DNA from: an uncultured Pseudomonas sp.
GTDB taxonomy: Bacteria; Pseudomonadota; Gammaproteobacteria; Pseudomonadales; Pseudomonadaceae
Assembly: GCF_913774235.1 (NCBI RefSeq)
Contig: NZ_CAJYDW010000019.1
Span: 496,001 to 560,000, forward strand
Direction: 5' to 3'
DNA: 64,000 bases
The translations under genes and the position numbers were made by a program. The notes beneath the pieces were generated by a model. It saw only the letters and a program-made list of their open reading frames with translations, had not been told where the DNA came from and did no database searches. Positions 30,117-38,151 of the stretch are shown piece by piece (the first letter of the stretch is position 1; the number at the start of each line of letters is the position of its first letter).

Positions 30117-30931
30117 CCCTCGTCGGCCGCCTCCCACAGCGCCAGCAGGCGCGTCTGCAGACTGGCTTCGCCGCTCGCCGGCAACCAGGTGATGCCCAGT
30201 CGGGCCAGACGCGAGGCCAGGCGTTCGTGGCGAATCTGGGTTTTCCAGCTCTCGGCGTAGGCCCTGGCCGTGCGCGGCCCGCGTAGCTGGCTCGGCTCCA
30301 ACGGGCCGCGTGGTTGCGTACCGACCAGCCAGAGCGTCAGACCACGCCGAGCGAGCTCCAGGCGCGCGAGCCATTCCAGACACTCTTCTTCCAGCGGCGC
30401 GACCACCACGATCAGGCCATCCGGACCGACCTGGCGGCACAGCTGCGCCAGGGCGGCCTTGAGCTCGCCGCCGGTACCGGGCTGCAACGCGACAGTCGGG
30501 GGCAGGGGCGGAGTGCGTTCGGGGGCGGTGGCGGCGAGCAGGCGCAAGTCGGGATCGAGTCCATAGACGCGGACGGCGTTGCCGCTGGCGGCGACGCCCC
30601 TGGCGAAGCCAAGGGCCTGGTCATGGTCCTGCTGCCAGGCGCTGCGACCCGCCGGCGCACGGTTGTCGATCAGCAGATGCAGGGTGCTCCGGCGGCGTCG
30701 GGCACGGTCGGCCGCGAGGGGCCTGGGCGGATGGTGCCAGAGTCCTGCCCGGCGCCAGCGGGGATGCCGGCGTTCCAGCATGGCCAGGGCCAGCAGCAGG
30801 ATCGCCGCGGCCGCGGGCAGGCCTTGCCAACCTGGTGGCAGGGCGAGTCCCAGCACCAGGCTGGCGAGCGTCAGGCTGGCCAGCCCGAATAGCAGGCGGC
30901 GACTCGGCCTCACGGGCGCGGCGCCGGACAC
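30077..30931 (-). CDS. DUF58-like membrane protein with degenerate von Willebrand A fold
   Basis: 284 residues. Two adjacent N-terminal membrane spans (about residues 12-30 and 37-50) precede a cytoplasmic domain. STLHLLIDNRAPAG near 82-95 resembles the first strand and metal-site loop of a vWA domain, but the DxSxS ligand set is not intact. The family's usual GDxxRxIxW motif is absent, so assignment to DUF58 is by context: it follows a MoxR ATPase with 22 bases of overlap, the typical pair. Possibly a degenerate DUF58 member. It overlaps the convergent PilZ gene by 40 bases. Confidence 0.6.
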   Translation of the reverse strand: MSGAAPVRPSRRLLFGLASLTLASLVLGLALPPGWQGLPAAAAILLLALAMLERRHPRWRRAGLWHHPPRPLAADRARRRRSTLHLLIDNRAPAGRSAWQQDHDQALGFARGVAASGNAVRVYGLDPDLRLLAATAPERTPPLPPTVALQPGTGGELKAALAQLCRQVGPDGLIVVVAPLEEECLEWLARLELARRGLTLWLVGTQPRGPLEPSQLRGPRTARAYAESWKTQIRHERLASRLARLGITWLPASGEASLQTRLLALWEAADEGQTADWESRPKVK

Positions 30932-31905
30932 TGTCCCAGCAGCCTGAGGATCTGGCCATCGAGGCTGTCGCCCTCGAACTCCCGCTCCGGCGTCAGGCGG
31001 ACGCGCGGACGCAGGACGCCGGGCAGCGCCTGGCGCACATCCTCGGCCGCGACGCTGTCGCCGCCCCTGAGGAAGGCGAATGCCTGGGCGAGGCGCAGCA
31101 GCGCCTGGGCCGCCCGGGGACTGGCACCCTGTTCGAAGGCGGGCCAGTCGCGGGTCAGACGGATCAGGCGTAGGCCGAACTCCAGTACCGGTTCGGCCAC
31201 CGGCAGACTGGCGACCAGGCGCTGCAGTGGCGGCAGGTCGCGCGCCTGCAGCAGGGGGCGCAGGCCCGCCGCTTCCAGCGGATCGGCATGCCCCTGTTGC
31301 ACTGCCTGGCGCAAGGCGGCGAGTTCCTGGCTCTCCGTCGGCCAGTCCAGGCGCAACTGGGCGAGGAAGCGATCACGCACCGCCAGGGGCAGATCGCTGC
31401 CCGGGCTGCGGGTGGCGATCACCAGGAACGGATTGGGCAGGGGCACGCTACGGCCTTCCAGGATCAGCTGCCGCGTCTGCAGGGCCTCGGTCAGCAGATT
31501 CTGGACGACGGCCGGCGCGCGCGGCAGATCCTCGATCAGCAGCAACTGACTGAACAGCGGTCCGCGGCGGAGGCGGGCATTCTCGGCGCCCGCTTCCACG
31601 ATGATCTCGCCGGCCACCTCGGCCACGGTTTGCCCCGCATGGCCATGCAGGCGGCCAAAGCTGGTTTCCAGGCTGGCCGCCAGGGCGCGGACCAGAAGGG
31701 TCTTGCCGGCCCCGGGCGGTCCTTCGAGCAACAGGTGGCCGCCGGCCAGCAGGGTGGCCAGCAGTCCGTCCACCGCGAGCTCCTGCTGTGGCAGCACCCT
31801 GAGCAACGCTTGGCGCAACGCCTGCAGCCGCGCCAGGGCGCGTGCCTTGACGCCGGCTTCGCCAGTGTCCGCCACGGTTCCTTCGGGAGTGGAGCTATCG
31901 GTCAT
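30910..31905 (-). CDS. MoxR-family AAA+ ATPase, atypical Walker B
   Basis: 331 residues. Walker A is intact (GPPGAGKT, residues 62-69), as are GPLFSQLLL before Walker B and the DRF arginine-finger region (178-180). Two catalytic motifs deviate: where most MoxR proteins read LADEINRAP this one has LIEDLPRAP (123-131), so the Asp-Glu pair is inverted, and sensor 1 reads ATRSPG instead of ATQNP, losing the Asn. MoxR ATPases act as chaperones for vWA-domain partners, here plausibly the downstream DUF58-like protein. It overlaps both neighbours, so the three genes form one operon. Confidence 0.85.
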   Translation of the reverse strand: MTDSSTPEGTVADTGEAGVKARALARLQALRQALLRVLPQQELAVDGLLATLLAGGHLLLEGPPGAGKTLLVRALAASLETSFGRLHGHAGQTVAEVAGEIIVEAGAENARLRRGPLFSQLLLIEDLPRAPAVVQNLLTEALQTRQLILEGRSVPLPNPFLVIATRSPGSDLPLAVRDRFLAQLRLDWPTESQELAALRQAVQQGHADPLEAAGLRPLLQARDLPPLQRLVASLPVAEPVLEFGLRLIRLTRDWPAFEQGASPRAAQALLRLAQAFAFLRGGDSVAAEDVRQALPGVLRPRVRLTPEREFEGDSLDGQILRLLGQCPAPRP

Positions 31906-33113
31906 CGGGAGTCCTCGGAGGTTGGGGTGCGCAAGGCCAGCCGCAGTTGGCGCAGTTGCCTGACGCGCCGGGTGATCTCGCGACCGCTGGGCCGGGGCGG
32001 GCAGGGGCGCATGGCTTCGCCCACCACGCGGGTGGACAGACCGCTCACGCGGGCCAGGTATTGCCAGCGCTCGGCCACACCCTGGTCGGCCAGTTCCGGA
32101 CGGCGGCGCTGCAGTCGTCGCTGGATGTCACGTTGCAAGGTGGCGATCAGCTCCGGCCAGGGCTCCGGCGGTCGAGCGGGCCGGGCCGCCCCGTCGCGCC
32201 GGCGTCGCCACTGCCAGGCGATAAGGGTCGCCAGCAGCAGGACCAGCGTGAGGCCGAAGCGCTGTAGCGCCTCTTGCCAAAGGGGGACGGGCGGCGTCGG
32301 GGCGATGAGGGCGACCGGTGCGCCCTGGGTCAGATACCACAGCAGCCAGGCATTGTCGTACTGGCCGAGCCGGGCATTGCTCCAGAGCTCGGTGTCCGAC
32401 AGCAGGGTGACGCTGCCTGCGCCCCAGGGCAGCAGCAGCATGTGGGTGGCGCTGGCACTGCTGGCCCAGGCCGTGGCCTGGTCGCCGACATCGAACAGAT
32501 GCCGACTGTCGTCGAAGCCCAGGTAGGCCGGGGCATCGTCCTCGGCCAGATAGAGCTGGGTCAGGTTGGGCCACAGGGGTAGCGCCATGATGGGCTGCGC
32601 GACACCGCCCAGCTCGCGGGTCGGCATAGGTCGCACGCCCAGGGTGGCGCTCAGGGCCAGGGTGCTGTCGTCCGCGACCGCCACGAGCTGGCCTCCGGCT
32701 GCCACCCAGTCCAGCAACTCCTGGGCCTGCTGTTCCTGAAGCGGGGAATTGCCAGCCAGCCAGAGCCGTACGCCTTGGGCCTGAAGATCGTCGAGATGCT
32801 CGGCGGAAAAGCGCGTCACCGGACTGCCGAAATGCTGCAGGAAGGCGGCGGCCAGGGCCAAAGGCTCAGGATCGCGAGAGATTGCCGCGGGCAGCTGGGT
32901 GACGATCTGGCGGGCCGCCTGGCTATCGAGCCCCTGGCGAGTCAGCCGCAGGCTGGCCGGTCCGCTGTCGGCTTGGGGTGGCAAGGGGCAGGACAGTGGC
33001 TCCGCCTGGGCGAGGCAGGTAAGGGGTAGCGTCAGGGCGAAGAGCCAGGCGCCCAGGCGCTGGCCGGCGAGGCGACACCAGGCGCGAGGGAAGAGCCGAT
33101 CGACTGAACGCAT
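31902..33113 (-). CDS. DUF4350-type membrane protein
   Basis: 403 residues. An N-terminal export signal (about residues 20-37, GAWLFALTLPLTCLAQA) precedes a periplasmic domain with a GATase1-like core (VRLWLAGNSPLQEQQAQELLDWVAAGG, LVAVADDSTL), as in DUF4350. One membrane span (about 293-312, LTLVLLLATLIAWQW) leads to a basic cytoplasmic tail (WRRRRDGAARPARPPEPWP and a RRxQRRRPEL region). It heads the operon with MoxR and the DUF58-like gene. This trio usually sits with further genes (SpoIIM-like, RDD, DUF4129) in pseudomonads; those are not here. Function unknown; an envelope-related role is an inference from topology. Confidence 0.75.
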   Translation of the reverse strand: MRSVDRLFPRAWCRLAGQRLGAWLFALTLPLTCLAQAEPLSCPLPPQADSGPASLRLTRQGLDSQAARQIVTQLPAAISRDPEPLALAAAFLQHFGSPVTRFSAEHLDDLQAQGVRLWLAGNSPLQEQQAQELLDWVAAGGQLVAVADDSTLALSATLGVRPMPTRELGGVAQPIMALPLWPNLTQLYLAEDDAPAYLGFDDSRHLFDVGDQATAWASSASATHMLLLPWGAGSVTLLSDTELWSNARLGQYDNAWLLWYLTQGAPVALIAPTPPVPLWQEALQRFGLTLVLLLATLIAWQWRRRRDGAARPARPPEPWPELIATLQRDIQRRLQRRRPELADQGVAERWQYLARVSGLSTRVVGEAMRPCPPRPSGREITRRVRQLRQLRLALRTPTSEDSR

Positions 33114-33221
33114 GCAGGAAAAGCTACGCCTGGAAACAAGGACCAGAGCCTAGCGGGTGCGGGTGATCCTGGGCAAGGCGGCAGGCGATGCTAGACTGCG
33201 CCGATTCTAGGGGAGGGTAGT

Positions 33222-34673
33222 GTGACGCAGAGCATCTTCTGGTACGACTTCGAGACCACCGGCATCGATCCTCGCCGGGATCGCCCGCTGCAAGTCGCCG
33301 GGGTGCGTACCGATTTGGATCTCAGGGAGATCGGCGAGCCGCTTAATCTGCATTGCCGCCTGAGCGAGGATGTCCTGCCACACCCGGCGGCCTGCCTGGT
33401 CACCGGTATCCTGCCGGAAACCCTACAGCGGCTGGGGCTGCGCGAGCGGGACTTCATCCAGCGCCTGCACGCCGAGCTCGCCCGACCGCAGACCTGCACG
33501 GTCGGCTACAACAATCTGCGTTTCGATGACGAGATGCTGCGTCATAGCCTCTATCGTAACTTCCACGATCCCTATGGCCGGGAATGGCAGCAGGGCAACA
33601 GCCGCTGGGATGTGCTCGGGCTGATCCGGGCGCTCTATGCCTTCCGGCCGGAAAGCCTGAACTGGCCGCAAGAGAACGACCGCCCGTCCCTGCGTCTGGA
33701 TCGCCTGACCCTGGCCAATGGCATCGAGCACGCCCAGGCCCATGACGCCCTGGCGGATGTCCGGGCGACCGTGGCTCTGGCGCATCTGGTCAGGCAGCGC
33801 CAGCCACGGCTCTATGACTATCTCTGGTCGCTACGGCAGAAGAAGGCGGCGCAGGCGCGGATATGCCTGCTCGAGCCCGTGCTGCACGTCTCTGGCCGTT
33901 TCAGTGCCGAACGCCACTTCCTCGCCCCCGTCCTGCCGCTAGCCTGGCATCCGGTGAATCGCAATGCCCTGATCGTCTGTGATCTCGCGGCAGCGCCAGA
34001 CCTGCTGTTCGAGCTGGATGCCGAGGCCCTGCGCCAGCGACTCTACACCCGCCGCGACGCCCTGGCCGCGGGCGAGCTGCCGGTACCGCTCAAGTTGGTG
34101 CAGATCAACAAGTGCCCGATCCTGGCGCCGTTCAGCGTCCTGCGCCCGGAAGATCAGGAGCGCTTGCAGTTCGATACGGCTGCGGTATGGCGGACGGTAC
34201 GGCAGATCCTCGATCGAAGCGAAGTCTGGCGCCCCAAGCTACCGCTGATCTATGCCTCACCCGCTATCCAGACGGAAACGCTGGACGCTGAATTGAGACT
34301 TTACGACGGCTTCATCGATGCCGAAGAACGGCAACTGTGCGATCAACTTCGCCAGTGTCCGCCTGCGGAACTTGGCGAACGAACTTGGTCCTTTCGTGAC
34401 AACCGGCACCCGGAACTTTTCTTTCGTTACCGCGCGCGCAACTTCCCGGAATTGCTGACCGCGCAGGAGGCCACACTTTGGCGACAGTTCTGCCGTCAGC
34501 GACTGCTCACAGGAGAGGCCGAGGGGCAGCTGACCTGTGGTCAATTCCTCGCGCTGACCGAGGAGTTTCGTCGCGAGGCGTCCGTCGATCAATTAGCGGT
34601 ACTCGATGCCTGGTCCGATCATGTTCGACGCCTGGTCGCGTACCTGGATGAAAGTATCGACGATGCGACATGA
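33222..34673 (+). CDS. sbcB: Exodeoxyribonuclease I
   Basis: 483 residues from a GTG preceded by GGGGAGGG. A 3'-to-5' single-strand DNA exonuclease of the DEDD family involved in recombination and mismatch repair. ExoI motif WYDFETTGIDPRRDRP lies at residues 5-20, ExoII in GYNNLRFDDEMLRH, and ExoIII in HAQAHDALADVRATVALA. The SH3-like and helical domains typical of ExoI follow (KLVQINKCPILAP). The last third is somewhat less GC-rich than its neighbours. It is unlinked to the flanking genes. Confidence 0.94.
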   Translation: MTQSIFWYDFETTGIDPRRDRPLQVAGVRTDLDLREIGEPLNLHCRLSEDVLPHPAACLVTGILPETLQRLGLRERDFIQRLHAELARPQTCTVGYNNLRFDDEMLRHSLYRNFHDPYGREWQQGNSRWDVLGLIRALYAFRPESLNWPQENDRPSLRLDRLTLANGIEHAQAHDALADVRATVALAHLVRQRQPRLYDYLWSLRQKKAAQARICLLEPVLHVSGRFSAERHFLAPVLPLAWHPVNRNALIVCDLAAAPDLLFELDAEALRQRLYTRRDALAAGELPVPLKLVQINKCPILAPFSVLRPEDQERLQFDTAAVWRTVRQILDRSEVWRPKLPLIYASPAIQTETLDAELRLYDGFIDAEERQLCDQLRQCPPAELGERTWSFRDNRHPELFFRYRARNFPELLTAQEATLWRQFCRQRLLTGEAEGQLTCGQFLALTEEFRREASVDQLAVLDAWSDHVRRLVAYLDESIDDAT

Positions 34674-34914
34674 AGTCGCGCCTGGCTAATTACGGCGAAG
34701 TCTGGAGTTTCCAATTGACATGGCGTGGGTAGAAATAGGCGTGGCTATGCTGATTTCAACCGAATCGAGAGGAGCGCTGAAGAGCGGCTGTCGCTGCCAG
34801 GGTAGGTAACAGTCTGGCGATTAAAGTGCATTAGCGGAATCGATGCGCAGTGGCTAGTGCCGGGGCCGCGGCCACCGCCGTCTGCCCGAGCCGCCCTGCC
34901 AGGCCGCGCAGGGC
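34674..34914. other. Intergenic region after sbcB, no gene seen
   Basis: About 240 bases between the convergent sbcB and mvaT genes. The first 150 are relatively AT-rich for this window and contain an isolated TTGACA near 34716 without a convincing -10. I found no protein-coding frame, tRNA or repeat that I can support. Confidence 0.4.
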
Positions 34915-34945
34915 AAAAAAAACGCCGGCAAGCCGGCGTTTTTTT
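34915..34945 (-). terminator. Terminator of mvaT
   Basis: Stem AACGCCGGC (34921-34929) with GCCGGCGTT (34932-34940), two-base loop, preceded by a run of A and followed by a run of T. It lies just beyond the mvaT stop and can work in both directions. Confidence 0.9.
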
Positions 34946-34948
34946 CGA

Positions 34949-35332
34949 TCAGTCCAGGAGGGTAGCCCAGGACTCCACGTCGTCGGAGCCCCACTTGGCT
35001 TTCCACTCTTTGAGCGTCTTGTGATTGCCGCCCTTGGTTTCAATCACTTCACCGTTGTGCGGGTTCTTGTACTGCTTGACCTTGCGCGCGCGCTTGGGGG
35101 TGCCAGAGGCATTGCTCTTGTTGGTGCGAGCTTGACGTGCCGGTTTGGCATCGGCATCGAGAATGCCGATGATGTCACGCAGGGACTTTTGATATTCGCC
35201 CATCAGCGAACGGAGTTTCTTTTCGAACTCCAGTTCCTTCTGCAGCTTGTCGTCCTCTTGCAGGGACTTCAGGCGCTCCTGCAGTTCCTTGATGGCTTCT
35301 TCGGTCTGACGATATTCGTTGATAAGCGACAT
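34949..35332 (-). CDS. mvaT: H-NS-like xenogeneic silencer, MvaT/MvaU family
   Basis: 127 residues. The N-terminal coiled-coil oligomerisation region (NEYRQTEEAIKELQERLKSL and LQKELEFEKKLRSLMGEYQ) is followed by a basic linker and the DNA-binding domain KQYKNPHNGEVIETKGGNHKTLKEWKAKWG, whose GNHKTLKEW is the minor-groove AT-hook-like segment. MvaT proteins coat AT-rich DNA and silence foreign genes. Pseudomonads carry several paralogues, so mvaT against mvaU or mvaV is not settled here. The upstream region is AT-rich with palindromes, consistent with autoregulation. Confidence 0.92.
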   Translation of the reverse strand: MSLINEYRQTEEAIKELQERLKSLQEDDKLQKELEFEKKLRSLMGEYQKSLRDIIGILDADAKPARQARTNKSNASGTPKRARKVKQYKNPHNGEVIETKGGNHKTLKEWKAKWGSDDVESWATLLD

Positions 35333-35639
35333 GATTGGCCTTTGCTCGGTGGTGGTGCAAAAAAGATAAGTGGGCCAATCATAGATTGGCTATTGAGATA
35401 AGTAAACAGGGCGGGGAAGACGTTCAATATTTAATATTGGTGTCGCGGAAAGACTTGAAACAAGGGGTGTGACGCCGATTGTTAAACCCAAGCGGTGGAG
35501 CGGGAAACTTGTGCTTCGATAATTGTCCGGCTCCGTCTGTCTAGGGTGCCGCGAACTCCCGATGGGATCACCGCTGCGCCGCTCGACGCTGCTGGCGACT
35601 GCGCCTAGAATGCAGCCCCTTTTCGCGCGAGGTTTTCCT
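35333..35639. promoter_or_regulatory. mvaT-purU divergent control region
   Basis: 307 bases without a gene. The mvaT-proximal part is AT-rich and holds two perfect inverted repeats: GCCAATC/GATTGGC (35374-35390, 3-base spacer) and CAATATT/AATATTG (35425-35439, 1-base spacer). The second, with its TpA steps, is the kind of AT-rich site MvaT prefers. The purU-proximal part is GC-rich, with no repeat that I can name; GAGG at 35630-35633 is the purU ribosome site. Confidence 0.45.
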
Positions 35640-36491
35640 ATGCAAACGTTTCGTCTGGTGATCGCCTGTCCGGACGGGGTAGGTATCGTTGCCAAGGTCA
35701 GCAACTTCCTGGCGACCTATAACGGCTGGATTACCGAAGCGAGTCATCATTCGGATACGGAAAGTGGCTGGTTCTTCATGCGCCACGAAATCCGCGCCGA
35801 TTCCCTGCCGTTCGATCTGGCAGGCTTCCGGCAGGCCTTCGCGCCCATCGCCCGGGAGTTTTCCATGCAGTGGCGCATCACCGACTCGGCCCAGCGCCAG
35901 CGCGTGGTGCTCATGGCCAGTCGCGAATCCCACTGCCTGGCCGACCTGCTGCACCGCTGGCACAGCGGCGAGCTGGACTGCGAGATCCCCTGCGTCATCT
36001 CCAACCACGACACCCTGCGCAGCATGGTCGAATGGCACGGCATACCCTTCTTCCATGTGCCGGTCGACCCCAGCGACAAGCAGCCGGCCTTCGACGAGGT
36101 CTCCCGGCTGATCGACCTGCACCAGGCGGACACCGTGGTGCTCGCGCGCTATATGCAGATCCTGCCGCCCGAGCTGTGCCAGCGCTATGCTCACCAAGTG
36201 ATCAACATCCACCACAGCTTCCTGCCGTCCTTCGTCGGCGCCAAGCCCTATCACCAGGCGGCGCAGCGGGGCGTGAAGCTGATCGGCGCCACCTGTCACT
36301 ACGTGACCGAGGAGCTGGACGCCGGGCCGATCATCGAGCAGGACGTGGTGCGCGTCAGCCATAGGGACAATGTCGAAGACATGGTTCGCCTGGGCAAGGA
36401 CGTGGAGAAGATGGCGCTGTCCCGCGGTCTGAGATACCACCTGCAAGACCGGGTCATGGTACATGGCAACAAGACCGTCATCTTCGACTGA
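35640..36491 (+). CDS. purU: Formyltetrahydrofolate deformylase PurU
   Basis: 283 residues from the ATG at 35640, preceded by GAGG. Hydrolyses 10-formyl-tetrahydrofolate to formate and tetrahydrofolate, balancing one-carbon pools. An N-terminal ACT domain (FRLVIACPDGVGIVAKVSNFL, about residues 4-24) precedes the formyltransferase-like catalytic domain with SNHDTLRSMVEWHGIPF, the active-site NIHHSFLPSFVGAKPYHQA and GATCHYVTEELDAGPIIEQD. Upstream frame extension to 35523 is not supported by the family. A small gene follows after 13 bases. Confidence 0.95.
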   Translation: MQTFRLVIACPDGVGIVAKVSNFLATYNGWITEASHHSDTESGWFFMRHEIRADSLPFDLAGFRQAFAPIAREFSMQWRITDSAQRQRVVLMASRESHCLADLLHRWHSGELDCEIPCVISNHDTLRSMVEWHGIPFFHVPVDPSDKQPAFDEVSRLIDLHQADTVVLARYMQILPPELCQRYAHQVINIHHSFLPSFVGAKPYHQAAQRGVKLIGATCHYVTEELDAGPIIEQDVVRVSHRDNVEDMVRLGKDVEKMALSRGLRYHLQDRVMVHGNKTVIFD

Positions 36492-36504
36492 CCAGGAATC
36501 CGCC

Positions 36505-36693
36505 ATGGCGGCCCCCGGCACGGCCGAGGCGCCGCCGCGACTGGGCGAGGGTTGCCTGGCTCGCTACGACCTGCAGGCCGCAGACGAGCATCTGGGCGCT
36601 GACTTCAGCGCGGCAGCGGCCCTGTGGCGTCGCCTGCGGGCGGAAGCGGCAGATTCGGCCGCCGATGACGGGGAAACGGCTCAGTCGTCCTGA
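36505..36693 (+). CDS. Small alanine-rich hypothetical protein (62 residues)
   Basis: The ATG at 36505 has AGGA eight bases upstream and follows purU by 13 bases, so it may be co-transcribed with it. The product is acidic and alanine-rich (MAAPGTAEAPPRLGEGCLAR, then QAADEHLGADFSAAAALW), with no signal or membrane span. Its last 13 bases overlap the convergent gene. I recognise no family; in GC-rich DNA a frame of this size can occur by chance, so confidence is moderate. Confidence 0.4.
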   Translation: MAAPGTAEAPPRLGEGCLARYDLQAADEHLGADFSAAAALWRRLRAEAADSAADDGETAQSS

Positions 36694-36902
36694 GGCTCGT
36701 TGTCGGCGACGGTCTTGGCCTTGAGATCGGCGATCTTGCGCACTTCCGAGGCGAACACCTCATCCTGCACGGTAGGACGCTTCTTCCAGGGTTTGCGATC
36801 GGGCTTGGGTTGCGCAGCGTAGGTGACGATTTCGCCACCGTAGACATCCTGATAGCGCTGGGCCTGGCGTTCCAGTTCAGCGCGAAGTTGATCTTTGGTC
36901 AC
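36681..36902 (-). CDS. Small conserved-looking hypothetical protein (73 residues)
   Basis: Starts MTKDQLRAELERQAQRYQDV, with a basic middle (KPDRKPWKKRP) and an acidic C-terminal helix (VADNEPQDD). The amphipathic, lysine- and glutamate-rich composition is unlike a random GC-rich frame, so it is probably a real gene. I recall similar small proteins next to nadC in pseudomonads, but cannot name a family. It is in the same direction as nadC, 111 bases downstream of that gene's end, with hairpins between them. Confidence 0.6.
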   Translation of the reverse strand: MTKDQLRAELERQAQRYQDVYGGEIVTYAAQPKPDRKPWKKRPTVQDEVFASEVRKIADLKAKTVADNEPQDD

Positions 36903-36930
36903 GGGTTCGATCTTGTTCGAGTGTCGCGAG

Positions 36931-36985
36931 AGGGGAGCGCTCCTCGTGGAGTGCTCCTGGGTAGGCGCGCCTGGGGCGCGGCTAC
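36931..36985. repeat. Cluster of short hairpins between nadC and the 73-residue gene
   Basis: Two near-identical palindromes, GGAGCGCTCC and GGAGTGCTCC (about 36934-36957), are followed by a larger stem GTAGGCGCGCC (36961-36971) pairing with GGCGCGGCTAC (36975-36985) with one mismatch. They could form an RNA processing or attenuation structure downstream of nadC. No T-tract follows. Confidence 0.45.
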
Positions 36986-37013
36986 CGAGTCTAGCCGCCG
37001 CGTGGCACTTTGC

Positions 37014-37865
37014 CTACTGGGCGAGGAGGCGCATCGACAGGTCGATGGACTTGACGTCCTTGGTCAGGGTACCGATGGAAATGTAGTCGACCCCGGTCTG
37101 GGCGATACCTAGCAGGGTGGCCTCGTTGACCCCGCCGGAAGCCTCCAGCTTGGCTCGGCCAGCGGTGAGGGTGACGGCGGTGCGCATGTCCGCCAGGCTC
37201 AGTTCGTCGAGCATGACGATGTCCGCGCCCGCGGCCAGGGCCTGTTGCAGTTCGCCGAGATCCTCCACCTCCACTTCCACCGGGCGACCGGGTGCGAGCT
37301 GGCGAGCGGTCGCCACTGCCTGGGCGATGCCGCCGCAGGCGGCGATGTGGTTTTCCTTGATCAGGAAGGCGTCGAACAGACCGATTCGATGATTGTGGCA
37401 ACCGCCGCAGGTGACCGCGTATTTCTGGGCGCGGCGCAGGCCTGGCAGCGTCTTGCGGGTATCCAGCAGCTTCACGGCGGTGTCCTGCACCAGATCCGCG
37501 TAATGCCGGCAGCGAGTAGCGGTGCCGGAGAGCAACTGCAGGAAATTGAGGGCGCTCCGTTCGCCGGTGAGCAGGGCGCGAGCCGGACCCTGGAGTTCGA
37601 ACAGCACCTGGTCGGGCGCGACCCGGTCGCCGTCACGGACCTGCCAGCTGACCTCGACGCGGGGGTCCAGCACCCGGAAGACTTCGTCGACCCAAGCCGT
37701 TCCCGCCACGACCGCCGCCTCGCGGGTGATGATCCGCGCGCGGGCGCTCTGCCGCTCGGGGATCAGGCCTGCCGTGAGATCGCCGCTGCCGATGTCTTCG
37801 CGCAAGGCGGCGGCGACGTTTTCGGTGACGACCTGAGCGAGGTCGGGCAGGATGGTGCTGGACAT
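37014..37865 (-). CDS. nadC: Nicotinate-nucleotide diphosphorylase (quinolinate phosphoribosyltransferase)
   Basis: 283 residues from the ATG at 37865, which has GGAG eight bases upstream; the frame extends to 38048 but family similarity starts at [24 protein letters not shown]. Converts quinolinate and PRPP to nicotinate mononucleotide in NAD synthesis. Visible: [18 protein letters not shown], the substrate-binding [27 protein letters not shown]-like [18 protein letters not shown], the phosphate-binding [10 protein letters not shown] and [11 protein letters not shown], and [17 protein letters not shown]. Confidence 0.96.
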   Translation of the reverse strand: MSSTILPDLAQVVTENVAAALREDIGSGDLTAGLIPERQSARARIITREAAVVAGTAWVDEVFRVLDPRVEVSWQVRDGDRVAPDQVLFELQGPARALLTGERSALNFLQLLSGTATRCRHYADLVQDTAVKLLDTRKTLPGLRRAQKYAVTCGGCHNHRIGLFDAFLIKENHIAACGGIAQAVATARQLAPGRPVEVEVEDLGELQQALAAGADIVMLDELSLADMRTAVTLTAGRAKLEASGGVNEATLLGIAQTGVDYISIGTLTKDVKSIDLSMRLLAQ

Positions 37866-38151
37866 GAGGGTACTCCGATGAGGGGCTGCAGGGGGCGGAC
37901 GGGCAACTTTAGGCGACGTTGACGATCTGAGATAGACAACGTTGAATGATTCGAAGGGCAGGCGTCGTCTGACAGGTGCCTTGTGAACCCTGTCATGTAC
38001 TGTGCAGATGCCGATTGGTCGATGCCTTAGCTGAGCAAATAATGGCACATCGACAACGTTTCACCTCGCGGCCAGGGCGGCCAACGTTGTTCAATGCTCC
38101 TGTAGTGGAACGCGATTCAGCCGAACGCAAGAACGGTTGTGGGAGGCGGTG
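37866..38151. other. nadC-DUF1631 divergent intergenic region
   Basis: 286 bases. I see no gene. The palindrome AACGTT occurs three times (near 37939, 38057 and 38090). The middle copy, in GACAACGTTTCA, shares nine of twelve positions with the Cra operator of the fru locus. No clear -35/-10 pair can be called with confidence. Confidence 0.3.

Noticed and set aside
34674-34914. Small RNA gene after sbcB because of TTGACA and the following terminator
   Set aside because: No convincing -10 element is placed correctly, and the terminator is accounted for by the minus-strand mvaT.
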